A DNA stretch of 64,000 bases from Elusimicrobiota bacterium (GCA_016208085.1 JACQYT010000109.1:1-64000), one strand, 5' to 3'; positions 1-9,698 are shown, numbered from the stretch's first letter. The notes: generated by a model from the letters alone, not told the origin. Made by a program: numbers and translations.

Positions 1-350
1 AGGTTTATCTAAGGGACTCCAGGGGAATTTTTAAAATGTCTCGTGTTGTCACTCTCACGAAAAAGCAAGAACTGATTTTGAGGGCCATAGATAAGAAACT
101 CATCAAGTTGTAATGAGTAAAAATCGCCCGGAATTCAGGTAACTATTACCACGTCTTGCGCACATTAAGAAGACCAGGTTGTTATGGTTGGCGGCTGCGT
201 GGTGCAGACGAATATTTTGACTTTTGAAGTCGATCCCTCCGGCGCCAGAAGAATTTCGCGATCCGATGAGGCGAAGAAGTAATTTTCAGGAGATTTATGA
301 ATTGAATTAAATTATAACATCTACCCCCTAAATTTTATGGCGGGGTTTTT

Positions 351-1454
351 TCAGGAATTATTGATCCGCTTCTGCGTTTTTTTGTCAAAGACATGCATAT
401 TCCGGTAATTGAAGCCGACGGACACCTTGCTGCCCGGGCTCTGGTTAAAGAACGCCTCCACGGCGGCCAGGATCCGGTTTTCGCCCGCTTTGATGTAGAG
501 GTTTTCTCTGTGGCCCAGCAACTCGCTGACTTCCAGGATGCCCTCTATCTTTTCGGAGCAGTCCTCCCTGACGCCGGGGCCGATGACCACATCGTCGGGC
601 CTGATCCCAAGCGCCGCCTCCCGCCCGGCGTTCCTGGCGGCGTCGGCCAGCAGGAACGGGGGGAGATACAGAGTAAGGGAATCGTTTTTAAAGAACAGCT
701 TTTCGCCTTCCGCCTGCAGCCTGCCGTACAGAAAATTCATGGTCGGGCTGCCGATAAAGCCCGCGACGAAAAGATTAGCGGGCTTGCGGTAGACTTCTAT
801 GGGAGTGCCCACCTGCTGGATGATGCCGTGGTTCATTATAACTATCCTGCCGGCCAGCGTCATGGCCTCCACCTGGTCATGGGTGACATAGATGATAGTG
901 GCGTTCAGCCTTTGATAGAGCTTGGCTATTTCAACGCGCATCTCTTCGCGCAGCTTGGCGTCAAGATTTGAGAGCGGCTCGTCGAAAAGGAAAACCTTCG
1001 GATGCCTGACTATCGCGCGGCCTATGGCCACGCGCTGGCGCTGGCCGCCGGAAAGCTGTTTGGGCATCCGTTTGAGGAGCTTCGTCAGCTGTAGTATGGC
1101 CGCCGCCTCATGCACCCTGGCGGAGATCGCGCCGGATTTGAGCTTCATCAGGCGCAGCGCGAAGCTCATGTTCTCTTCGACGGTCATATGGGGGTAAAGG
1201 GCGTAATCCTGGAAAACCATGGCTATCTGCCGTTTGCTCGGGTGCATGTTGTTGACGAGGACGTTATCTATATAAATCTCGCCGGCCGTTATTTCTTCAA
1301 GGCCGGCAAGCATCCGCAGCAGAGTCGTCTTGCCGCAACCCGAAGGCCCGACTATCACCACGAATTCATGGTCTTTTATCTCCGCGCTCACGCCGTTCAG
1401 GATCATGTTTTCGTTGAATTTTTTCGTGACATGCGAAAATCTGACTTCAGCCAT
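351..1454 (-). CDS. Sugar ABC transporter ATP-binding protein (MalK/UgpC/MsmK family)
   Basis: Walker A GPSGCGKTT, LSGGQRQRVAIGRAIVR signature, FLFDEPLSNLDAKLR Walker B, TOBE-like C-terminus. The track ORF begins at 1478, but the likely start is MAEVRFSHVTKKF at 1454. Confidence 0.93.
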   Translation of the reverse strand: MAEVRFSHVTKKFNENMILNGVSAEIKDHEFVVIVGPSGCGKTTLLRMLAGLEEITAGEIYIDNVLVNNMHPSKRQIAMVFQDYALYPHMTVEENMSFALRLMKLKSGAISARVHEAAAILQLTKLLKRMPKQLSGGQRQRVAIGRAIVRHPKVFLFDEPLSNLDAKLREEMRVEIAKLYQRLNATIIYVTHDQVEAMTLAGRIVIMNHGIIQQVGTPIEVYRKPANLFVAGFIGSPTMNFLYGRLQAEGEKLFFKNDSLTLYLPPFLLADAARNAGREAALGIRPDDVVIGPGVREDCSEKIEGILEVSELLGHRENLYIKAGENRILAAVEAFFNQSPGSKVSVGFNYRNMHVFDKKTQKRINNS

Positions 1455-1557
1455 ATTATATCTCCCGGAGCAATGCAAAGTGTAAATTGAAAAGTGAAAA
1501 ATCCGGAATTTTGAGATTTATATTTTGCATTTTGCAATTTGACTTTCCCCTAATATC

Positions 1558-2412
1558 CTATCCCTTCACGCTTCCCAGCGTAAGCCCCGAAATAAGCCAT
1601 TTGGACGAATACAGGAACACGATCAGCACCGGCACGGTCACCAGCATGGAGCCGGCGGCGAACATGCCCCATTGCGTTATATACTGGCCCTGCAGCTCAA
1701 AAAGCCCCAGGGTCCAGGTATACTGCCTGGAACTGAAAAGTACGACTCTGGCCACCAGGTATTCGTTCCAGGCCGTGGTGAAATTAAAAAGAAAAGCTAT
1801 GCTCAAAGCGGGGGTGGAAAGCGGGAGGATTATCCGGTAAAAGGCTCCCAGCTGGCTGGTGCCGTCCACCAGGGCCGCCTCTTCAAGCGAGCGGGGGATC
1901 GTGTCGTAATAACCCTTGAGTATCCAGATGCTGAATGGAAGTGAGGACACCGAATAGGCGATTATCATGCCGAGGTAGGTGTTCATCAGGCCGAGCTTCA
2001 TTATCATCAGGAACAGCGGCAGTATCAGCATTCCGGCAGGTATCATTTGCGTGGAGAGGAGAAGTATCAGGCCGGTCTTCTTGCCGGGAAACTTAAACCG
2101 CGAGAACGCGTAGGCGGCGGTGGAGGCGAGGCTTACCCCTATGAAGGAAGTGGCTATTGTAATTATCAGCGAATTCCAGAGCCAGCGCAGGAACAGCGTG
2201 TCTTGTAACAGCCTCAGGTACGCGGCGATTCCGGCCCCTGATGGGATAAGCGACAGGTCGGCGGAGATCACCCTGTCTCCCGGCCTGATAGAGATCGAAA
2301 AAATGCGTAAAAGCGGATAAACGCAGATGACCACGACGGCGATAATGACCGCGTGGATGAGCAGGTATTTAACAAGTTTTTTTCTTCTGTGCCGGATGGT
2401 TTTTTTGTCCAT
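1558..2412 (-). CDS. Carbohydrate ABC transporter permease, MalG family
   Basis: Multi-TM protein with EAA motif (EEAALVDGTSQLGAFYRIILPLSTPAL); adjacent to the MalK-like ATPase. Confidence 0.9.
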   Translation of the reverse strand: MDKKTIRHRRKKLVKYLLIHAVIIAVVVICVYPLLRIFSISIRPGDRVISADLSLIPSGAGIAAYLRLLQDTLFLRWLWNSLIITIATSFIGVSLASTAAYAFSRFKFPGKKTGLILLLSTQMIPAGMLILPLFLMIMKLGLMNTYLGMIIAYSVSSLPFSIWILKGYYDTIPRSLEEAALVDGTSQLGAFYRIILPLSTPALSIAFLFNFTTAWNEYLVARVVLFSSRQYTWTLGLFELQGQYITQWGMFAAGSMLVTVPVLIVFLYSSKWLISGLTLGSVKG

Positions 2413-2537
2413 AATTGCAGCAAGTTGATAAGTGGGGAACGGCAGTTGATAAGTAAGAAAGTTTCGGCACTTATCAACTTGTCAACCAATAAAATGTTGT
2501 CCGACAACATTTTATCGTACCCGGCACGGGGTTTTCT

Positions 2538-3788
2538 TCATCCCCGTGCCGGAGATGAGGGGGAAATTACTTTCCCCCTCAAACTCCCCCTTATCCCAAG
2601 GTTTCCCCGACCAAAGGTCGGGGCATAGTAGAACACTGAAATAAAGAACAACATCGCGAATATCACTATGGCAAAAGCCGCCGAATAACTGTAGCGGTTG
2701 TAAGTGAAAGCCGCCTTATACAGCGCCGAGACCAGGATATCGGCCTGCTCGGTGCCGCCGGACTGCCCGGTCACCAGGTAGATAACGTTGATGTTGTTGA
2801 ACGTCCAGACCGTGCCCAGCGTCACCGCCGGCATCAGCACCGGCCTGATAAGCGGTAAGGTTATATAGCGCAGTTTTTGGAAATAGGAGGCGCCGTCTAT
2901 ATCGGCGGCGTCGTAATAGGAAGAGGAAATGGATTGTAGGCCGCCGAGTATAACCACCATCATAAAAGGAATACCCAGCCAGATGTTTATCAGCGTGCAG
3001 GTGGCAAGCGGATGATCGCTGAGCCACTGAACGGGACCGAACCCCAGCGCGGCCAGGGCGGGAAAAGCCGCGGCGAGTTTGCCCAGCATGATATTTATGA
3101 AGCCGTACTGCGAGTGGAATTCTCCGCGCATGGCCAGCACGGCTACGACCTGCGGCATAGCCCACGGGATCACCAGAAGCGTGCGGTAAAAGCCTTTGAA
3201 CCTTATTTCGTTATTCAGGAGCAGCGCCAGCGCAAAGCCCCCGGCCACGTGGAAGAACACGTTTGTAAAAGTCCAGAGAAGAGTCCTTAAAAGCAGGGTC
3301 CAGAAAGTTATTTCCGAGAGCGGGGAAGTGGTGAAGACGTTTATATACTGCTGGATGCCGGCGAAAGGCAGCCGGCCGGTATTCTTCCAGGCCATGATGG
3401 TGGTCAGTTTCAGGTCGTGGAAGGAAAGATAGATCTGAAAAACGAACGGATAAACCAGAAGCAGCGCCAGGCCCGTGAAGGCGGGGGCAAGCAGCATATA
3501 CGGGAGGGAGAACCGGCCCTTCACGATATGCTTGAAAAACAGGTTTATAAGGACCTGCGCTATAAAGAACCAGGCCCAGACCCGGCCGAGACCGCCGCCT
3601 TCGACAAGGCCGAGATAGCGGCACAAAAGGACCGCGGCAAGCGGGAAAAAAACCGCCGAGACGGCCATGAACCATTTTTTGCCGTATAATTTGAAGTGAT
3701 AATAGAAATAACCCTCCAGGGCCGCAATGCCGGCAGCCACTATCAGGACGAACCATGCCACTTCGTATATGGAGTAAAGGATATCCAT
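2538..3788 (-). CDS. Carbohydrate ABC transporter permease, MalF family (C-terminus runs into a repeat element)
   Basis: EAA-type loop (YYDAADIDGASYFQKLRYITLPLIRP), multi-TM, operon context. The last ~25 aa (GRGNLGIRGSLRGKVISPSSPARG) are encoded by a dispersed repeat. Confidence 0.88.
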   Translation of the reverse strand: MDILYSIYEVAWFVLIVAAGIAALEGYFYYHFKLYGKKWFMAVSAVFFPLAAVLLCRYLGLVEGGGLGRVWAWFFIAQVLINLFFKHIVKGRFSLPYMLLAPAFTGLALLLVYPFVFQIYLSFHDLKLTTIMAWKNTGRLPFAGIQQYINVFTTSPLSEITFWTLLLRTLLWTFTNVFFHVAGGFALALLLNNEIRFKGFYRTLLVIPWAMPQVVAVLAMRGEFHSQYGFINIMLGKLAAAFPALAALGFGPVQWLSDHPLATCTLINIWLGIPFMMVVILGGLQSISSSYYDAADIDGASYFQKLRYITLPLIRPVLMPAVTLGTVWTFNNINVIYLVTGQSGGTEQADILVSALYKAAFTYNRYSYSAAFAIVIFAMLFFISVFYYAPTFGRGNLGIRGSLRGKVISPSSPARG

Positions 3789-3905
3789 AAAAATTAATAT
3801 CGTTTGGTTGCCATACGCTTTAAGCCATATGCCATATGCATTTTAGGAGTTTCCTTATAGCTTATGGCATACGGCCTATGGCGAACATAGCGCAAAGCGC
3901 TATGT

Positions 3906-5237
3906 TCATCGGTTCATCTCCGCTATTTTGGAGTCGGCGTTCTGCTGCATCTTGCGCGTGGCGTCTTCTACGCTCAGTTTCTTCGACATGGCCAGGCCCA
4001 GGTAATTACGGGCTGAATCCCAGACCGCGCGCATCTCGGTGGCCATGGACATGGGTTTGCCTTTGGAAATCTCTTCCATGGACACCCGTGAGATTTCCGT
4101 CCCGGTTATTTCCGGGGCTTCTGATGCCTCCCTCAGGGCCGGCAGGCGCTGAAGCTCCTTGAACTGCCGTATCTGGTTTTCCCGGCTGGTATAAAATCGG
4201 AGAAGCCGCTTTATCAGCTCAAGTTTCTCCGGTTTCACGCCGGAGCTGACCATAAAATACTTTCCGCTTACCATCGGCGTTGGATAGAGGCCGGTCTTTG
4301 AGAGTTTCGGTATCAGGGCCAGCCCGAAGTTCTTTTTAAAATGGCTCTGGTAGCCGGACAGCGCCCAGTCGCCGTTTATTATAAAAGCGGTCTTGCCTTC
4401 CTTAAAGAGCGAATCCATGCAGTTATAATCGCATTCCGGCGGCACGTATTTTTTTACGTATTTAAGGTCCAGGTAAAAATTTATGGCTGAGCGCATGGCC
4501 GGGGTGTCCAGGGCGGGGGTTTTGTTGTCAATGGGCCAGCCGCCGAAAGCGCCCAGCCAGGGCGCCAGCCAGAAAGGCTCGCCCAGGTCAAAGGCCAGGC
4601 AGAAATCAAGTTTCTGCCTGGGCGCTTCCCCGGCGCAGAAATTAAAAAGCTCGTCGGTGTCTTTCGGCGGGGATTTGACGAACTTTTTATTATAGAAGAA
4701 CATCAGGTGGTTGCCGTTGGAAACCGGCAGGCCCCAGACCTTGCCGTCCAGGCTGATGGCCTGGATGACGGCCTTATTGTACCTGGAAACGTCTATTAAC
4801 CCGTCCACGGGCCTGATGAAGCCGGAAACGGCGTAAAGCCCGGCCGTATCTGAAGGCCCCAGCAGCAGGTCCGGCGGCACGCCGGCCAGCGACGCCGCCT
4901 GGAACTGCGAGCGCAGATCCTCGGTCTGGTAATGGGTCCTGGTTATCTCCACGCCTGCGTTTTCCGGGAGTTTTTTGAAGGCATCAAGAACGAAATCTAT
5001 ATACGGGGCGACCTGGGCGTCTTCCTGCTCCCACAGAACTATGGAAGCGGCGTCTGACGGAGGCTTCGGCTTTGAGCAGGCGGCAAAACAGAGGCATAGA
5101 GGCACAAAGGCACAAAGGCACAAAGGAAAGGAACTCCTTATAACTTTGCGCCTTAACCTGAAAGTTTTAGTTGGAAATGATTTTTTTCGGCTTCTTTCCT
5201 GACCGGCGATGCGAATTTTATAGGCGTTCATTGGCAA
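3906..5237 (-). CDS. Extracellular solute-binding lipoprotein (sugar ABC transporter)
   Basis: Lipobox-like LCFAAC followed by an SBP family 1-like sequence (DAASIVLWEQEDAQVAPYIDFVLDAF); first gene of the transporter operon. The start is uncertain because the N-terminal part of the track ORF overlaps a repeat. Confidence 0.85.
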   Translation of the reverse strand: MPMNAYKIRIAGQERSRKKSFPTKTFRLRRKVIRSSFPLCLCAFVPLCLCFAACSKPKPPSDAASIVLWEQEDAQVAPYIDFVLDAFKKLPENAGVEITRTHYQTEDLRSQFQAASLAGVPPDLLLGPSDTAGLYAVSGFIRPVDGLIDVSRYNKAVIQAISLDGKVWGLPVSNGNHLMFFYNKKFVKSPPKDTDELFNFCAGEAPRQKLDFCLAFDLGEPFWLAPWLGAFGGWPIDNKTPALDTPAMRSAINFYLDLKYVKKYVPPECDYNCMDSLFKEGKTAFIINGDWALSGYQSHFKKNFGLALIPKLSKTGLYPTPMVSGKYFMVSSGVKPEKLELIKRLLRFYTSRENQIRQFKELQRLPALREASEAPEITGTEISRVSMEEISKGKPMSMATEMRAVWDSARNYLGLAMSKKLSVEDATRKMQQNADSKIAEMNR

Positions 5238-5345
5238 AATACCTGGCTATAGTTGTTTGACAGGCGAACGAACACCCGAAAAATGCCTGGATATTTTTAT
5301 TCGTCAAGTTGTCGTTACGAATCGACATTAATTACAATTTTCGGG

Positions 5346-5582
5346 TTAATCTTTAGAAATATTCGTTATTGCCGCGAGCAGCGCGACAAGCACGGAAAGC
5401 TTCAGCGCCGTCCACCAGGAGATCTTGGCGGCCACATCTCCGGCGGCCACCGCTCCCGGAAATAATTCCGGGATAGTCCACATCCAGAACAGTTTTATAA
5501 GGAAAATACCCAGAACGAAGATCCCCATCACCCAAATCACGATCGCGGGGATGCCCAGCAGCAGTATCTTGCGCAGTTTCAT
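5346..5582 (-). CDS. Small predicted membrane protein
   Basis: 78 aa, two hydrophobic segments. Confidence 0.45.
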   Translation of the reverse strand: MKLRKILLLGIPAIVIWVMGIFVLGIFLIKLFWMWTIPELFPGAVAAGDVAAKISWWTALKLSVLVALLAAITNISKD

Positions 5583-5674
5583 TACAAAAATTCTAACAAA
5601 TTAAACTGGCGCGAATAAAGATATTTTAAGTATAATAGTTACAGCGGGAACAGATTGAGGAGGGAAAGAATCGT

Positions 5675-6136
5675 ATGAAAAAACTGTTTATCGCAACGCT
5701 GCTCGCGGCGGTTTCGGGTTATCTCTACGCCCAGACCCCGGCCGCTGAAACCAAGGCGGCCCCGGCTCCGCTCTCCGGAATTAAAGTGGAAAAGATAGTC
5801 ACCGCCTACGGAGTGGAGAAAAAAGAGCCGGTCAACGAAACATCCGCCTTTGATAAAGACACGGCAAAGGTCTACACCTGGACAAAGATCACCGCCGCGA
5901 CCACGCCGGCCAGGATAAAACATGTCTATTATCTTAACGAAAAAAAAGCGGCCGAAGTTGAGCTTCAGATCGGCGGCAGCCCCTGGAGGGTATGGAGCGC
6001 CAAGATCGTCCGCCCCGGCAGCTGGAAAGTGGAAGTCACCGATGAGAACGACGCGGTCCTGTCCACCATAGTATTCACCGTCGCCGATACCGCAAAGGCC
6101 GAAACGCCCACGCAAGCCCCTGCGCCGGGCAAATAA
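5675..6136 (+). CDS. Secreted DUF2914-like protein
   Basis: Signal peptide MKKLFIATLLAAVSGYLYAQ; pattern ARIKHVYYLNEKKAAEVELQIGGSPWRVWSAK..GSWKVEVTDENDAVLSTIVFTV. Confidence 0.65.
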   Translation: MKKLFIATLLAAVSGYLYAQTPAAETKAAPAPLSGIKVEKIVTAYGVEKKEPVNETSAFDKDTAKVYTWTKITAATTPARIKHVYYLNEKKAAEVELQIGGSPWRVWSAKIVRPGSWKVEVTDENDAVLSTIVFTVADTAKAETPTQAPAPGK

Positions 6137-6137
6137 C

Positions 6138-6166
6138 CCGTCCGCGCCTTGAGGCGGACGGGTTAA
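6138..6166. terminator. Hairpin at the convergent gene end
   Basis: acccgtccgcgccttgaggcggacgggtt inverted repeat directly after the stop at 6136. Confidence 0.55.
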
Positions 6167-7167
6167 CTCAGCCGGCCGCGCAGTTCGGCCACCTGCTCCG
6201 GGGTGCCGAGTACTACGAACACATCGTCTTTTGTAAGTTCCGCGTCGTGAGGGGGGTTTATCTGATAGGAATCGTTTATTGTGTTTTTTAACGCCACCAC
6301 CAGCGCGCCGCCGCTGGCCGCGCGCATCCATTTGCCAAGTTTCCCGCCGGCGGCTTTCTCGCCCGCCGGCACGTCCTCAAACCGGTAATTTTCACCTGTC
6401 GAGCCGCGCATCATCCGGTCAAGGAACTGGGCCGTGCTTGGGCGGATCATCTCGGAAGCCATCCTGAGTCCCCCGATATGGAAAGGGCTGATGACTATAT
6501 CGGCGCCGCTTCTTAAAAGTTTTTCGCGCATAGCGGGCTCGCTCTCCCGCTGCAGGGTGATGATCCTTAAGGCGGGATTGAGGCCCCTGGCCGAGATCGC
6601 GATGAAAGCGTTATCCTTGTCGTTCTTAAGGGTGCAGAAAACGCCTCTGGCGCTCTTTATATTGCATTTAAGCAGCGTCTCGTCTACGGAGGCGTCTCCG
6701 GTCACGACGCAATATCCCGTCTCCAGGTATTTTTTTAGCTCCTCTTCTTTGAGCACTATCAGGATAAAGTCGCGCCGCGTCTTAGTGAGTTCTTCGCAGA
6801 CGCTTAAGCCCGTATGCGTCGCCCCGCAGACCAGATAATGGTCTTTCATATGTTCAATTTTATGTTCCATCTTTATTCTCCTGAAAACGTCCTTCAGTTC
6901 GCCTTCAATAAGAAGGGCGGTGATGCTTGAAAAGATATAGGTCATCGCGCCTATGCCGCCCAGGATCAGGAAGACCGTAAAAACCCGGCCCGGGTAGGTC
7001 AGGGGGTTGGTTTCGCCGTAGCCGACGGTGGCCAGCGTTATGACCGTCATATACAGGCTGTCAAAAAAATTCCAGCCCTCAATGACCATATAACCGGCCA
7101 CACCCGTCGTGAAAAGCGCCAGCAGCACGGTCAGCGTAAAAAACAGGCGATTTTTTATATCTTTCAT
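6163..7167 (-). CDS. Potassium channel protein with RCK/TrkA-N domain
   Basis: Selectivity filter TLATVGYGE, two TMs, TrkA-N (YLVCGATHTGLSVCEEL) and TrkA-C region. Confidence 0.9.
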   Translation of the reverse strand: MKDIKNRLFFTLTVLLALFTTGVAGYMVIEGWNFFDSLYMTVITLATVGYGETNPLTYPGRVFTVFLILGGIGAMTYIFSSITALLIEGELKDVFRRIKMEHKIEHMKDHYLVCGATHTGLSVCEELTKTRRDFILIVLKEEELKKYLETGYCVVTGDASVDETLLKCNIKSARGVFCTLKNDKDNAFIAISARGLNPALRIITLQRESEPAMREKLLRSGADIVISPFHIGGLRMASEMIRPSTAQFLDRMMRGSTGENYRFEDVPAGEKAAGGKLGKWMRAASGGALVVALKNTINDSYQINPPHDAELTKDDVFVVLGTPEQVAELRGRLS

Positions 7168-7258
7168 AATTTTACAACCGCCTTTATTTTACAAAAATTC
7201 AGCCGCCTTGTGGATTTTTGATTAAAAATTTTAACCGCAGAAATTGTATTATATCCTT

Positions 7259-7423
7259 TAGGGCTCGTTAGGAAATAAATGAACGAATTTTGGGCGCTGA
7301 GGCGCCCGACTGGCAAGGCGCGAGGAGCGAGCATACTCGTAGAGTATGTAAGCGACGAGCAACGCAGACAGACGGGATGCATCAGCGTCCAAAAACGGTC
7401 AGTTATTTTTTAACGAGCCCTTA
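7259..7423. repeat. MITE-like element with terminal inverted repeats
   Basis: Left end TAGGGCTCGTTAGGAAATAAATGAACG; reverse complement of right end TAAGGGCTCGTTAAAAAATAACTGACCG. The interior GCAAGGCGCGA...GCAACGCAG is shared with the copies at 32053 and 45003. Confidence 0.75.
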
Positions 7424-7458
7424 ACGCGCGTATCCGGCAAAAACAGGAGGAATAAAAT

Positions 7459-7986
7459 ATGCTGCAAGGCCGCTGGGAAGAGGAGATACAGCACGCGGTT
7501 CTGAGCGATTATTTTGCTGGGGCGGAAAAAATCCCCCGGAACAAAATCCATCGCGAGTTTTTAATTGAAGTAAAAGAATTAGACCAAGGCAAGATAAAGG
7601 TGAAAATTTCCGCCGATTTTATCATAGACCGCGGGGACTATTATGAACTGATAGAGCGTAAGGGTTGGAATCATCCTGCTGTTAACATCGGCCCTGCGCT
7701 GGGGCAGGCCCTGGTTTACAGACAGCTGATGGAAATGAACAAAAATTATCCGGCCGGCGGGGAAAAACCCGTAAAATTGGGGTTATGTTTTGTTGATGGA
7801 TTCAAAAACGAATATGGCCGGTGGATGAATGCGCATGATGAGTTATTGGCCGCTCTGGCAAAATCAATCAAACAGGAGCTCAGGGTCTATCTGGTAAAAC
7901 CCAGGGAGGCGGAATTTGCCGAGGAAAAATACTGGTTTAACAGCGCGAATTATTGCGTGGACCCGCAAGTGAAAGTTTTTAAATAA
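7459..7986 (+). CDS. Hypothetical protein, possible PD-(D/E)XK nuclease-like fold
   Basis: Intact 175 aa ORF; DFIIDRGDYYELIERKGW...GQALVYRQL is reminiscent of D..ExK + GQ..Y nuclease cores (weak). Confidence 0.45.
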   Translation: MLQGRWEEEIQHAVLSDYFAGAEKIPRNKIHREFLIEVKELDQGKIKVKISADFIIDRGDYYELIERKGWNHPAVNIGPALGQALVYRQLMEMNKNYPAGGEKPVKLGLCFVDGFKNEYGRWMNAHDELLAALAKSIKQELRVYLVKPREAEFAEEKYWFNSANYCVDPQVKVFK

Positions 7987-8152
7987 GAGCCTATCCGTAA
8001 TTAGGCTTTCATGGCGAAACTGACGATTTTGAAGCCGAGCCGAAGCGACGCGAAACGAGCAGGCTCGACGAGGGCCTGTAAGTTAAGCGGCGCAAAGGCG
8101 CAGGCCAAAAGCGGCAGTTGCAGCCGAAATCGCTAATTGCGGATAGGCTCTA
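7985..8152. repeat. MITE-like element with terminal inverted repeats
   Basis: AAGAGCCTATCCGTAATTAG at the left end; reverse complement of the right end is TAGAGCCTATCCGCAATTAG. Confidence 0.72.
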
Positions 8153-8181
8153 AGCCGCCCGGCGGTCTTTTCTCAAAGTCC

Positions 8182-8568
8182 ATGAAGAAAATACCTCTCA
8201 TTATCTCCGCGGCGCTGGTCCTTGCGGCCCTGGGCGTTTTGCGTTACTATTTGTATTCCATGGACGCGGCCGAGGTTGTCCGCAGGCTTGCCGGCATGCG
8301 CGTGGCGACGGCGCTTTTCAGGCTTTCAAAGGGCTCCGCGCCCGCGAATTTTAACGACCTCGTCACAAGCGGTAACCTTGAGGCGCCGCCGAAACTGAAA
8401 CTCAAATGGCACAGGGCCTCGTTAAAGGTCAGGCCTACCCCGGTCCTTCAGGCTAAGGACACCGGCGGCTGGGGCTATGTCAACGACCCCAAAAGCCGGG
8501 ACTTCGGAACCATTTTCATTGATTGCGCCCACAGGGACGAAAAAGGCCGTTCTTGGAGCGAATTTTAA
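8182..8568 (+). CDS. Hypothetical membrane-anchored protein
   Basis: N-terminal TM (MKKIPLIISAALVLAALGVLRYYLY); the track ORF starts at 8137 inside the repeat. Confidence 0.5.
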   Translation: MKKIPLIISAALVLAALGVLRYYLYSMDAAEVVRRLAGMRVATALFRLSKGSAPANFNDLVTSGNLEAPPKLKLKWHRASLKVRPTPVLQAKDTGGWGYVNDPKSRDFGTIFIDCAHRDEKGRSWSEF

Positions 8569-9626
8569 TCTTTCGGTTTTAGAAGCGGGGCGCTCAGCGC
8601 GTCTTCATAGAGGCGTTCCAGCAGATTGGCGACGGCCGGCACCGACATATTGAAATTTACCTGGTCGTACGCCATTTTGGAGATGGTATGGCACAACTGG
8701 GGGTTCTCGATAAGATGGATTATTGATTGGACGTACGCCTCGTGGTTGCCGGGTTCCACCAGCAGCCCGTTGCGCTCATGCACGGTGTAATCGCTGAGGC
8801 CCCGCAGGCGCGGAATGACGCAGGCCACGCCCGAGGCCTGGGCTTCGACAAGAGCCATAGACAATCCGTCGCGAACGGTAGTCTTCACGAATATATGCAT
8901 CATGGCCATGACTTCCGGGATGTCGTTGCGCTCCCAGAGCACGTCCACTTTGTGACTGATGTTAAGCCCCCGGGCCATCTCCCGTATTTTCTCGTCCCGC
9001 AAGCCCACCACCATAAAATTGGTTTCCGGCAGCGTCGTCAGGACGGATTTGGCCACTTTAAGAAAGAAGTCTTGTTCTTTAAGCGTGCGGTCCATGCTTA
9101 TCACGCCGACTTTATACGGCCTTTTCAGGAACATGGCGGGCTTGATCAGCATGGCGCTTTCCCAGCGGCCTATATTTATGCCGGGCGGCACGACAAAAGT
9201 CCTGCCCGGGGCTATGATGGCCCGGCAAAAGTCATCCTGGACCGAGGGGCACGAGGCGATAAACCTCGTGACATAGGGCTCAAAACTCTTAAGCCGCTCA
9301 AGGGTCTTACGGCCGCCCAGTTTTATCTGGCTCATGAACACTCTCGCGCCGGCCGATACTTTCTTTAAAAACATGACATTGGCCGAAGCGGAATCGTAGA
9401 TATGGACTATATCGTAAAGCGACTCTTCAAAGAAGCCAAGCCTCGCCCGGATGTTTAAAGCTCTGACGGCGAGCCTGGCTTTCTGCGCTTCGGCGTAGAG
9501 TTTCGTGTCATCAGGGCACATCAGGATGACATTGTGGCCTATCTTCTGCAGCTGGACGGACATGTGCAGGACCTGATAAGCCACTATGTCCCAGTCGCGG
9601 GAATCCAGGATGTTGAGGATGTTCAT
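8565..9626 (-). CDS. Glycosyltransferase, GT4/GT1 family
   Basis: C-terminal motif KTTVRDGLSMALVEAQASGVACVIPRLRGLSDYTVHERNGLLVEPGN. Confidence 0.85.
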   Translation of the reverse strand: MNILNILDSRDWDIVAYQVLHMSVQLQKIGHNVILMCPDDTKLYAEAQKARLAVRALNIRARLGFFEESLYDIVHIYDSASANVMFLKKVSAGARVFMSQIKLGGRKTLERLKSFEPYVTRFIASCPSVQDDFCRAIIAPGRTFVVPPGINIGRWESAMLIKPAMFLKRPYKVGVISMDRTLKEQDFFLKVAKSVLTTLPETNFMVVGLRDEKIREMARGLNISHKVDVLWERNDIPEVMAMMHIFVKTTVRDGLSMALVEAQASGVACVIPRLRGLSDYTVHERNGLLVEPGNHEAYVQSIIHLIENPQLCHTISKMAYDQVNFNMSVPAVANLLERLYEDALSAPLLKPKD

Positions 9627-9698
9627 AATTGGAGTCTAAAGTCTAAAGTCGAAAGTGTGGAGTATTAAAACATTTCGTTATTACTTTAGACTTCTGTT

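Noticed and set aside
36-113. 25-codon ORF MSRVVTLTKKQELILRAIDKKLIKL near the window start
   Set aside because: Too short and lacking family features; may be a fragment, not supportable.
393-1490. Plus-strand ORFs opposite the ABC ATPase and similar antisense ORFs elsewhere (e.g. 15116-15964, 44250-45260, 47514-48266, 57047-57883)
   Set aside because: Typical spurious antisense ORFs in GC-rich coding DNA; the opposite strand carries the conserved protein.
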